Positions 1 through 5,820 of a stretch of DNA of 5,840 nucleotides are shown in pieces; the first letter of the stretch is position 1, and every line of letters starts with the position of its first letter. The DNA comes from Methylacidiphilum sp. (GTDB lineage: Bacteria; Verrucomicrobiota; Verrucomicrobiia; CAIQCK01). The position numbers and the translations under genes were made by a program. The stretch is from the NCBI GenBank assembly GCA_020718125.1, contig DYDC01000176.1, positions 1-5,840 of the forward strand, in the 5' to 3' direction. A model generated the notes under the pieces. That model was not told the DNA's origin. It worked only from the letters and a program-made list of their open reading frames with translations, and searched no databases.

Positions 1-55
1 TATTCTCGTCCGTCCCTCCGGGACTTGATCGTGGTGCGTGTGTCAAGTTGCGCCC
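1..55 (-). repeat. Interspersed structured repeat, left copy (partial, cut by window edge)
   Basis: These bases match the reverse complement of 5707-5754. Shared blocks include TATTCTCG, CCGTCCCT, CGGGACTTG, GCGTGTGT and AGTTGCGCCC. A few substitutions and an extra stretch of about 6-8 bases at positions 28-35 separate the copies. The hairpin arms GTCCC and GGGAC are kept while the loop differs (TCC here, four bases in the other copy), which suggests the stem is what is conserved. The window begins inside the repeat, so its full length on this side is unknown. The repeat ends about 57 bases before the hydrolase start codon. I recall similar GTCCC/GGGAC repeats being common in Verrucomicrobiota and Planctomycetota genomes, but could not check this. 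Confidence 0.75.
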
Positions 56-112
56 TTCCGTCACCTGAAATTCACTTTCCGTTTGCTCCAGCGGCAGCTA
101 CAAGAGTCAGCA

Positions 113-3073
113 ATGCGTTTGCTTCTCGCCGCCACAGCTTCGGTTGCCGCAATATTGCCGGCGGCCGCGCAACTCGCGCCTGCGCCGCCCGCCCCGACGG
201 TGGCGTTCAGCGACGCGGGGAACTTCACCGTGAAGGCCAACCGAGACGTGCTCCTGCGGGGCTGGGCCGGTGTCGCGACGCCCGGTTGGAAGGGATGGTT
301 CATGCAGGCGGACGCGAAATCACAGCCGGCCGCGAAGCGCGAAGACGGCGGCTGGAACTTCATCGGCTGGCTCGGCCCGCGCGACGCCGCGCTGGTCTCC
401 TACAGCCAGACGGTGCTGCACGCCGCCGACACGCTCGGCATCGCCGCCCAGTTCCGCGCGTTGCGCGCGACGGAGGTCGAGGCGCTGAGCTTTTCGCTGA
501 GCCTGCCGGCGCGGCGGTTCGCTGGCAGGACGCTGCGGTTCGACGGCCACGGTGTGACGTTGCCCGCGGAAGTGGGGCCGCGGGGCAAACCGGTGTTTAC
601 CGGCCGGCCGCGAGTCGTGGCGATTGATTGCGGCTCGTCTGGCGCCGTCACGGTGCGGTTTGACGAGCCACAGGCGGCGTGGGTCGAGGACCGGCGCGCG
701 TTGGGCGGTGATGATTTCGAGGTGCGCGTGACGCTCGGCGCGGGCAAGCTGAAGGAAGGCGACCAGTTCGGCATCGCGATGCAACTCGAGATGCCCGCGC
801 GGGCCGAGGTGATGGTGGGCAGCAAAGGGCGTGAGTTCCAGAACGACACGAAGGACTGGGCGCGCTTCGACCTGCCGTGGAACGACCGGGCCGCGGAGAA
901 CGAGAAACAGCGCACGGCCACCGACGCCTCCGAACTGCTGCATCGGCCGGCGGGGCGGTTCGGATTCCTGCAAGTCAAGGACGGCCATCTTGCGTGGGGC
1001 AACGGCGAGCGGCAGCGGTTCTGGGGCGTGTGCTGCTCGTGGGGCGGCGGCATTCCCGCGAAGAGCGAGGCTGACGCGGTCGCGGCGCGGATGGCGAAGT
1101 TCGGCATCAACATGGTGCGGTCGAAGCTGGACGCGCCAAGCTGGGGCGACGTGAACATCGTGGACGGTCAGCAGCCCGACTCGCAGCACTACAACGAGAC
1201 GGCGCTGGACGAGTTCGATTTCTTCTTCGACAAGCTCGCGCGGCGCGGCATCTACACGCACCTCGACCTGACCTGGGACCGCGTATTCAAGGCGGGCGAC
1301 GGACTGGAGATTGACCCGCCCGACAAGCACGGTGGCCTCTACGCGGGCGGCACGGCGCTGTTCACGGTGGCGCGGCTGGCGGAACTGGTCGAGAAACACG
1401 CCAGCGCGTTGCTGCTGCGGAAGAACAAATACACCGGCAAACGTTACGTGGATGACCCCGCCATCGCGGTCGTGCAGATCGTCAACGAGAACTCCCTGTT
1501 CCACCATCCGAAGGCGATGCCGAAGGTTTACGCGAAGGCGCTTGAAGACCTGTGGGCGGTCGAGTGGGGGGCCGACGCGCCGCCGCTGGCGCAATGCAGG
1601 CCGCGCCACGACAGCGGAGGCGACCCGAAGTGGACGCCGCGCGCGACGGAGTTTCTCGCCGACATCGAGCGGAAGTTCCACCAGCGAATCTACCAGCGCC
1701 TCCGCAAGATCGGCGTGAAGTGCGTCATCACGACCTCCAACTGCGCGCTCGGCATGAGCGACTCATGGGCGCAGGCCGGTGTCGGCGATGCGGTCGAGAT
1801 CAACGCCTACTGGGACCATCCGCATCAGCGTGGGCCGGCCGTCCTGGACGGCCAATTGTCACAACAAGCCGCACGGAACGTGCGGCCCACTCTGTTCTGG
1901 TATTGGAACCGTCCGATGGCGAAGAGCGACGGCGGCTATCTGCGCCAGTTCGCCGCCGCGTCGGTTGCGGGTAAGCCGCTGATGATCACCGAGGTGATGA
2001 ACTGCGGCCCGAATGAATACCGCGCCGAAGGGCCGCTGTTGCTGGCCGCGCACGCCGCGTTGCAGGACTGGGACGGCGTGCTGTGGTTCAACTACGCCGA
2101 GTCGCGCAACTTTGCCGGGCACTTCAACGCGCAGTCGCCGTTCGCGTTCGACTGCGACCCGGCGCGGCTGGGGCAGTTCCCCGCAGCGGCTCGGCTGTTC
2201 CTCGGCGGGCTGGTCGCGTCGTCGAAGCTGACGACGCAGGTCGCGTGGTCGCGGAGCGACCTCACAGCCGTCTCGCCGTGGACGTGGAGCGGTTGGTGGA
2301 AGATCGCCGACGGCACGCCGCCGACGTGGTTGACGTTCATCAGCCGCTGGCGCAACCGGCTGCCGGACATCAAGGCGCCCGACCCGGACATCGCCATCGC
2401 CGCCGGGCGGGGTGATGTGCCGCCCGCGTGGCCCGCGAAGGCGCGGATCCAACTCGCGCTGAAGCCCGAAAGCAACTCGGCCAAGTCCGAGCAACTCTGG
2501 GTCGCCGCGGCGAAGAAGCTGGGCCTGCCGATCGGGTGGGAGGAAGGCGGCGGGCGCGCGTTCGCCAGCGACACCGGCGAACTGATGTGGGACCAGGACC
2601 GCGGCCGGTTCAACGTCATCGCGCCGCAATGCCGCGCCGCGCTCGGCTTCATCGGCGGCCAGACGCAGGCGCTGCGCGACGTGACGATTGAAGCGACGAC
2701 GCCGGAGTTCGCCTCCGTGACGCTCGTGGCGCTGGACGACCAGCCGGTGGCGAAGTCCAATCGTCTGCTGCTGACAGCCGCAGCCCGCTGCGAGAATACG
2801 AATCAGAAGTGGCTGGAGGGTTTCGACGGCGACGTCTGCGTCGCGCACGTCGAGGAGGGGACGCTCATCGAGCCAGTCCGCAGCCGCATCACACTTCATC
2901 GCAGGACGCCCGTGAAAGTCTATGCGCTCGGCCCGACGGGCAAGCGCGGGCGCGAGCTGACCGTCGGCCGCGCGCTGGACGGCTACTCGGTCACGCTCAC
3001 GGGCGAGACGATGTTCTACGAGGTCGTCGGCGAAGGGCGGCTGGGGAGGCTGAAGGAGTTGCTGCCGTTTTGA
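113..3073 (+). CDS. Secreted glycoside-hydrolase-like protein (clan GH-A, cellulase-like TIM barrel)
   Basis: Predicted 986-residue exported enzyme that would hydrolyse a polysaccharide or glycoside; the substrate cannot be read from the sequence. Residues 1-19 form a Sec signal peptide (MRLLLAATASVAAILPAAA, likely cut before Q20), which is why the ATG at 113 is preferred over the in-frame GTG at 38. No good Shine-Dalgarno precedes it. Residues about 25-280 look like beta-rich accessory sequence. The barrel begins near residue 283, with the FWGV strand typical of this superfamily at 303-306. Strand 4 ends in N458-E459-N460 (likely acid/base) and strand 7 carries T626-E627-V628 (likely nucleophile); W658 lies on the following strand, and the 168-residue spacing suits clan GH-A. 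Residues about 760-986 form a beta-rich C-terminal region. Residues about 573-592 are encoded by a palindromic element, and residues about 862-945 are duplicated downstream at DNA level. The exact GH family is unassigned. Confidence 0.82.
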   Translation: MRLLLAATASVAAILPAAAQLAPAPPAPTVAFSDAGNFTVKANRDVLLRGWAGVATPGWKGWFMQADAKSQPAAKREDGGWNFIGWLGPRDAALVSYSQTVLHAADTLGIAAQFRALRATEVEALSFSLSLPARRFAGRTLRFDGHGVTLPAEVGPRGKPVFTGRPRVVAIDCGSSGAVTVRFDEPQAAWVEDRRALGGDDFEVRVTLGAGKLKEGDQFGIAMQLEMPARAEVMVGSKGREFQNDTKDWARFDLPWNDRAAENEKQRTATDASELLHRPAGRFGFLQVKDGHLAWGNGERQRFWGVCCSWGGGIPAKSEADAVAARMAKFGINMVRSKLDAPSWGDVNIVDGQQPDSQHYNETALDEFDFFFDKLARRGIYTHLDLTWDRVFKAGDGLEIDPPDKHGGLYAGGTALFTVARLAELVEKHASALLLRKNKYTGKRYVDDPAIAVVQIVNENSLFHHPKAMPKVYAKALEDLWAVEWGADAPPLAQCRPRHDSGGDPKWTPRATEFLADIERKFHQRIYQRLRKIGVKCVITTSNCALGMSDSWAQAGVGDAVEINAYWDHPHQRGPAVLDGQLSQQAARNVRPTLFWYWNRPMAKSDGGYLRQFAAASVAGKPLMITEVMNCGPNEYRAEGPLLLAAHAALQDWDGVLWFNYAESRNFAGHFNAQSPFAFDCDPARLGQFPAAARLFLGGLVASSKLTTQVAWSRSDLTAVSPWTWSGWWKIADGTPPTWLTFISRWRNRLPDIKAPDPDIAIAAGRGDVPPAWPAKARIQLALKPESNSAKSEQLWVAAAKKLGLPIGWEEGGGRAFASDTGELMWDQDRGRFNVIAPQCRAALGFIGGQTQALRDVTIEATTPEFASVTLVALDDQPVAKSNRLLLTAAARCENTNQKWLEGFDGDVCVAHVEEGTLIEPVRSRITLHRRTPVKVYALGPTGKRGRELTVGRALDGYSVTLTGETMFYEVVGEGRLGRLKELLPF
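1830..1890 (+). repeat. Palindromic two-hairpin element embedded in frame in the hydrolase gene
   Basis: Three nested stems are visible. An outer stem pairs GTGGG (1830-1834) with CCCAC (1886-1890). Inside it lies hairpin 1, GGCCGTCC-T-GGACGGCC (1837-1853). Hairpin 2 is GCCGCACG-GAA-CGTGCGGC (1868-1886), whose last base overlaps the outer stem. Both inner stems are perfect over 8 bp. The element encodes roughly residues 573-592 (peptide between YWDHPHQ and TLFWYW), low-complexity in character and lying between the predicted acid/base and nucleophile strands. The layout of one outer stem holding two hairpins matches the intergenic element at 3711-3781, which argues for a mobile palindromic repeat rather than chance. 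That it is an insertion is inferred; it was not aligned to homologues. Confidence 0.6.
2695..2949 (+). repeat. 255-bp direct repeat, copy 1 (inside the hydrolase gene)
   Basis: This segment recurs at 3819-4073 with a constant offset of 1124 bases. By eye the only difference is T at 2928 against G at 4052, giving 254/255 identity. Identity stops at both edges (C2694 against T3818; G2950 against T4074). It encodes residues about 862-945 of the hydrolase, in the beta-rich C-terminal region. Because copy 1 lies in a complete, in-frame gene, it is taken as the source. Confidence 0.95.
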
Positions 3074-3142
3074 GGGAGATGAGAGCGACGGGCAGAGATT
3101 GCAGTGAGGGCGCGGTTGCGGTATGAAAGCGGCGCCACGGCA

Positions 3143-3403
3143 ATGCCGACGATTCTTCAGATTCTAGGTTGGCGGCTTTTCTTCTACGCCAACGAAGGCA
3201 ACGAGCCTGTGCATGTGCACGCCCGCAAGGGCGACATGGAGTGCAAGTATTGGCTCGATGCGGAGACCTACGATATCGAGGAGGCGTTCGCCTGCCGGAT
3301 GGCGTCGCGGGACAAGAAGGAAATCCGCCGGATCATCTTCGAACACTTTGACTACATCGTCGAACAGTGGCATGAGTTTGAGGAGAGAAAGCGCGATGAA
3401 TAG
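3143..3403 (+). CDS. DUF4160 family small protein (toxin-antitoxin-like module member)
   Basis: An 86-residue cytoplasmic protein with the hallmarks of DUF4160. It opens MPTILQILGWRLFFYANEG, followed by N-E-P-V-H-V-H (H24 and H26 form the HxH motif), then K-Y-W-L-D (35-39) and a C-terminal helix with I-R-R-I and W76-H-E-F. Length is normal for the family (about 80-90). The ATG at 3143 was chosen because members usually begin MPTI; the in-frame GTG at 3104 would add 13 residues unlike the family. The Shine-Dalgarno is weak. The gene begins 69 bases after the hydrolase stop with no obvious terminator between, and its last 8 bases overlap the next gene. From general knowledge, DUF4160 genes often sit beside DUF2442 genes and are suspected toxin-antitoxin partners; the biochemical activity is unknown and toxicity here is inference. 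Confidence 0.85.
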   Translation: MPTILQILGWRLFFYANEGNEPVHVHARKGDMECKYWLDAETYDIEEAFACRMASRDKKEIRRIIFEHFDYIVEQWHEFEERKRDE

Positions 3404-3653
3404 GCGCCACACAGTGACGAATGTCAGGGTCGAGAGCGGGCGGCTCCGCCTCACGGTGGATGACCGGCCGCTCAGTTTTTCGCTGTTACGCGTGTCTAAA
3501 CGTCTGGCCAAGGCAAGCGATGCGGAGCGAAGCGTGTTCGAGGTCAGCCCGTCGGGCTATGGCATTCACTGGCCGCTCGTGGACGAGGATCTTTCGATTG
3601 ATGGACTTCTCGGCATTCGCCATGCCCCGAAACGGGAAAAGGCGATCGCCTGA
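3396..3653 (+). CDS. DUF2442 family small protein (probable partner of the DUF4160 gene)
   Basis: An 85-residue protein carrying the signature C-terminal block of DUF2442, GYGIHWPLVDEDLSIDGLL (residues 54-72). An N-terminal part of alternating hydrophobic residues (V7-V12, L17-V21) suggests beta strands. The ATG at 3396 overlaps the end of the DUF4160 gene by 8 bases, in ATGAATAG. A good Shine-Dalgarno, GAGGAG (3380-3385), lies about 10 bases upstream inside the DUF4160 gene. Overlap and spacing indicate translational coupling in a two-gene operon. Some family members carry a following helix-turn-helix domain; this one ends at residue 85 without it. In the suspected toxin-antitoxin arrangement this would be a candidate antitoxin, but the roles are unproven. 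The open frame extends upstream into the DUF4160 gene, but no other start there fits the family. Confidence 0.85.
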   Translation: MNRRHTVTNVRVESGRLRLTVDDRPLSFSLLRVSKRLAKASDAERSVFEVSPSGYGIHWPLVDEDLSIDGLLGIRHAPKREKAIA

Positions 3654-3671
3654 GTAGCTGTTTTGCCTTTT
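3637..3671 (+). terminator. Possible weak terminator after the DUF4160/DUF2442 pair
   Basis: AAAAGGC (3637-3643) can pair with GCCTTTT (3665-3671) across a 21-base loop that contains the DUF2442 stop codon. The A-rich left arm and T-rich right arm would suit termination in either direction. The long loop and the short GC part of the stem make it weak. An internal 12-base palindrome, AGGCGATCGCCT (3640-3651), competes with this fold. Confidence 0.22.
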
Positions 3672-3710
3672 GCGGGCGGTTGGAGGAATGGATGACGCCA
3701 TGAACAGCGC

Positions 3711-3781
3711 GCGGTCTGTAGCGACGGTCTCTGACCGTCGAAAGATTTCCATCCCGCCCACGACCGGCGGTCGCAGACCGC
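3711..3781 (+). repeat. Cloverleaf-like palindromic repeat (REP-like)
   Basis: An outer perfect 8-bp stem pairs GCGGTCTG (3711-3718) with CAGACCGC (3774-3781). Within it are hairpin 1, CGACGGTC-TCT-GACCGTCG (3722-3740), and hairpin 2, CGACC-GGC-GGTCG (3761-3773), joined by about 20 bases. The outer and inner arms share GGTC/GACC-type sequence, so alternative pairings exist. It is non-coding in character and lies between the DUF2442 gene and the gene fragment. One outer stem enclosing two hairpins is the same plan as at 1830-1890. Such elements resemble REP/BIME sequences that are dispersed by transposase-like proteins; no such protein is encoded here. Confidence 0.8.
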
Positions 3782-3795
3782 CAAATAGGTGGGAG

Positions 3796-3815
3796 GGGCG
3801 ACATTCGTGTCGCCC
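3796..3815 (+). repeat. Perfect 8-bp hairpin with TTCG loop
   Basis: GGGCGACA (3796-3803), loop TTCG, TGTCGCCC (3808-3815). It stands 14 bases after the cloverleaf element and 3 bases before the second copy of the 255-bp repeat. It may be the end of the same composite palindromic element. No T tract follows, so it is not a convincing terminator. Confidence 0.75.
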
Positions 3816-3818
3816 GAT

Positions 3819-4073
3819 GACGACGCCGGAGTTCGCCTCCGTGACGCTCGTGGCGCTGGACGACCAGCCGGTGGCGAAGTCCAATCGTCTGCTGCTGACA
3901 GCCGCAGCCCGCTGCGAGAATACGAATCAGAAGTGGCTGGAGGGTTTCGACGGCGACGTCTGCGTCGCGCACGTCGAGGAGGGGACGCTCATCGAGCCAG
4001 TCCGCAGCCGCATCACACTTCATCGCAGGACGCCCGTGAAAGTCTATGCGCGCGGCCCGACGGGCAAGCGCGG
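3819..4073 (+). pseudogene. Displaced fragment of the glycoside hydrolase gene (255-bp direct repeat, copy 2)
   Basis: This is a near-exact copy of 2695-2949, encoding hydrolase residues about 862-945, with one substitution that changes leucine to arginine (CTC to CGC, base 4052). It lacks the signal peptide, the catalytic barrel and the last 41 residues, so it cannot encode a working enzyme. The hydrolase reading frame is open through the copy and continues into unrelated sequence to a stop ending at 4125, overlapping the metG 3' end. Upstream the same frame stays open through the palindromic repeats, with ATGs at 3688 and 3700 and GGAGG at 3682-3686, so translation of a chimeric peptide is not excluded. 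The near identity implies a very recent copy, ongoing gene conversion or an assembly error. Confidence 0.85.
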
Positions 4074-4081
4074 TGACGCGC
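4068..4081 (-). terminator. Short GC hairpin just beyond the metG stop (terminator candidate)
   Basis: GCGCG (4068-4072), four-base loop, CGCGC (4077-4081). Read in the metG direction it begins 12 bases after the stop codon. No T tract follows, which argues against a classical intrinsic terminator. The hairpin spans the right edge of the duplicated segment, so it was formed or changed when that copy arrived. Confidence 0.22.
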
Positions 4082-4093
4082 TATTCGGCGCGA

Positions 4094-5623
4094 CTACTTG
4101 TCCTTCCGTGGAAACAGCGGCGTGACTTCGCCGAGCGAGCCGCCGCTGGGCAGCACGCCCCATTTCTGCGCGTCGGCCAGCACGGCGGGGGCGGCGGCGA
4201 CGCCGAGTTGGGCGCGAATCTTGTCGGCGGTGGTTGGCATGAACGGCGCGAGCAGGATGCCGATGATGCGGCAGGTCTCGGCAAGGTTGTAGAGGACGGC
4301 GCCGAGACGGGCGGCCTTGGCGGGGTCCTTGGCGAGCGCCCACGGGGCGGCGGCGTCCACGTATTGGTTGCCGCGTCGGATGAGTTCCCAGATGTCGCCG
4401 AGGAGCCGGTTGACTTCGAGCTTGGCGACGCGGCCGGGGAACCGCTTGGCGGTGTCGAGCGCGGTCGTTTTCAACTCGTCGTCGAGCGGCTCGGCGGGGC
4501 CGGGCGCGGGGACGACGCCTTTGCAGTAGCGCTTGATCATTGAGAGGGCGCGGTTGAGGAGGTTGCCGAGGTCGTTGGCCAACTCGCCGTTGTAGCGGCG
4601 GGCGAAGTTGGTGTCGGTCCAGTCGCCGTCGGAGCCGACGGGCAGTTCGCGCAGCAGGTAGTAACGGAGCGCGTCGGCGCCCCACGCGTCCACGACGGCG
4701 ACGGGGTCCACGACGTTGCCGACGCTCTTGCTCATCTTCTGGCCGTCGCGGGTCCACCAGCCGTGCGCGGCGACCTGGCGCGGAAGCGGGATGCCGCAGG
4801 CCTTGAGCATGATCGGCCAGTAGCAGGCATGGAACATGAGGATTTCCTTGCCGATGAGATGCACGTCGGCGGGCCAGACCTGCCCGAAACGCGGCGTGCC
4901 GTAGCCGGCGGCGGTGACGTAGTTGGTGAGGGCGTCGAACCAGACGTAGGTGACGTGGCCGGGGTCGAACGGCAGCGGGATGCCCCACGTGAGGCGCGTC
5001 TTGGGCCGCGAGATGCAGAGGTCGCCGAGCGGTTTCTGGAGGAAGCCGAGGATTTCGTTGCGCCGGTAATCGGGATAGACGAACTCCGGGTGTTCGAGGA
5101 TGTAGCTGATGAGCCAGTCCTGATACTTGCTCATCTTGAAGAAGTAGTTCTTCTCGGTGAGCCGGACGACCTCGCCGTATTCGGCGGGGAACTTGCCGCC
5201 GGGGCCCATCTCCTTGTCGGTGAGGAACTGCTCGGCCCGCGCGGAATACCAGCCTTCATACTCGCCGGTGTAAATCTCGCCCTTGTCGTAGAGCTGCTGG
5301 AGCAGCGACTGGACGACGGCCTTGTGGCGCGGCTCGGTGGTGCGGATGAAGTCGTCGTTGGAGACGCTCAGCCGCGGCCACAGCTCGCGCCAGTGGGGGG
5401 CCATCTCGTCGCAGAACTGCCGCGGGGCGACGCCTTTGGCCTGCGCGGCCTGCTGGACCTTCTGGCCGTGCTCGTCGAGACCGGTCAGGAAGAACACCTC
5501 GTCGCCCATGAGCCGGTGCGCCCGGGCGACGACGTCGGCCACGATGGTGCAGTAGGCGTGGCCGATGTGGGGCCGGTCGTTGACGTAGTAGATCGGCGTG
5601 GTGATGTAAAATTTGTTGCTCAC
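4094..5623 (-). CDS. metG: Methionyl-tRNA synthetase (short form)
   Basis: Charges tRNA-Met with methionine in the cytoplasm (class Ia aminoacyl-tRNA synthetase). The 509 residues show PIYYVNDRPHIGHAY, with the HIGH signature at H19-H22, then FLTGLDEHGQKV (about 46-57), and KMSKS at K296-S300. The connective-peptide knuckle (EYEGWYSARAEQFLTDKEMG, about residues 128-147) has no cysteines, so this is a zinc-free variant. The C-terminal helical anticodon-binding domain includes NQYVDAAAPWALAKD. The protein ends RKDK without the extra C-terminal EMAPII/Trbp111 tRNA-binding domain of longer forms, and this length is normal for the short class. The start is GTG at 5623, chosen because MSNKFYITTPIYY matches the usual family N-terminus; no closer in-frame start exists. 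The only purine-rich stretch, GGAGAGA, lies about 18 bases upstream, too far for a standard Shine-Dalgarno. Convergent with the genes to its left. Confidence 0.97.
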   Translation of the reverse strand: MSNKFYITTPIYYVNDRPHIGHAYCTIVADVVARAHRLMGDEVFFLTGLDEHGQKVQQAAQAKGVAPRQFCDEMAPHWRELWPRLSVSNDDFIRTTEPRHKAVVQSLLQQLYDKGEIYTGEYEGWYSARAEQFLTDKEMGPGGKFPAEYGEVVRLTEKNYFFKMSKYQDWLISYILEHPEFVYPDYRRNEILGFLQKPLGDLCISRPKTRLTWGIPLPFDPGHVTYVWFDALTNYVTAAGYGTPRFGQVWPADVHLIGKEILMFHACYWPIMLKACGIPLPRQVAAHGWWTRDGQKMSKSVGNVVDPVAVVDAWGADALRYYLLRELPVGSDGDWTDTNFARRYNGELANDLGNLLNRALSMIKRYCKGVVPAPGPAEPLDDELKTTALDTAKRFPGRVAKLEVNRLLGDIWELIRRGNQYVDAAAPWALAKDPAKAARLGAVLYNLAETCRIIGILLAPFMPTTADKIRAQLGVAAAPAVLADAQKWGVLPSGGSLGEVTPLFPRKDK

Positions 5624-5656
5624 GGCGCGTAATGTTGGATGTCTCTCCGGCGGCGC

Positions 5657-5686
5657 ACTGTGCCAGCTTCATGGGCGGTTGGTCAA
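5657..5686 (-). promoter_or_regulatory. Possible sigma-70-type promoter for metG
   Basis: On the minus strand TTGACC (5681-5686) matches five of six bases of the -35 consensus. It is followed after 18 bases by CACAGT (5657-5662), a poor -10 match (three of six). It lies 34 bases before the metG GTG, between the gene and the structured repeat. The -10 weakness keeps confidence low. Confidence 0.3.
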
Positions 5687-5706
5687 GCAGCGGCCTTGAT
5701 TCCTGG

Positions 5707-5820
5707 GGGCGCAACTACACACGCGCCAAGTCCCGAAAGGGACGGTCGAGAATAGCCCGGCGTTTCAACGCTGGGTGGGCTGGCAACGAGGGACAAGCCC
5801 CGTCAGGGGCGGCAGAATCC
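5707..5820 (+). repeat. Interspersed structured repeat, right copy (three hairpins)
   Basis: Bases 5707-5754 match the reverse complement of the window start (1-55). The structured region goes on with three stems: GTCCC-GAAA-GGGAC (5730-5743, a GNRA-type loop), an 8-bp stem with one G-T pair and a TTCA loop (5756-5763 with 5768-5775), and GCCCC-GTCA-GGGGC (5797-5810). The right boundary is uncertain, because the left copy is cut by the window and covers only the first stem. No plausible gene occupies 5624-5840; apart from this repeat and the promoter candidate I see nothing there. Confidence 0.7.

Noticed and set aside
38..112. In-frame GTG start 25 codons upstream of the hydrolase ATG
   Set aside because: It lies within the interspersed repeat and would bury the signal peptide behind a charged extension.
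320..1681. Long antisense open frame of 453 codons opposite the hydrolase
   Set aside because: Arginine-rich, low-complexity translation typical of the antisense of GC-rich genes; no domain recognised.
1859..2899. Antisense open frame of 346 codons opposite the hydrolase C-terminal region
   Set aside because: Shadow frame; part of its sequence recurs at 3819-4023 only because the DNA is duplicated.
3104..3142. GTG start giving a 99-residue DUF4160 protein
   Set aside because: The extra 13 residues do not fit the family, whose members usually begin MPTI as at 3143.
3640..3651. 12-base perfect palindrome containing GCGATCGC, like cyanobacterial HIP1
   Set aside because: A single occurrence noticed, at a stop codon; nothing else suggests a cyanobacterium.
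4044..4988. Minus-strand open frame of 314 codons overlapping metG
   Set aside because: Out-of-frame shadow of metG with an arginine-rich translation.
4763..5632. Plus-strand open frame of 289 codons opposite metG
   Set aside because: Shadow of metG; valine- and glycine-rich with no recognisable domain.
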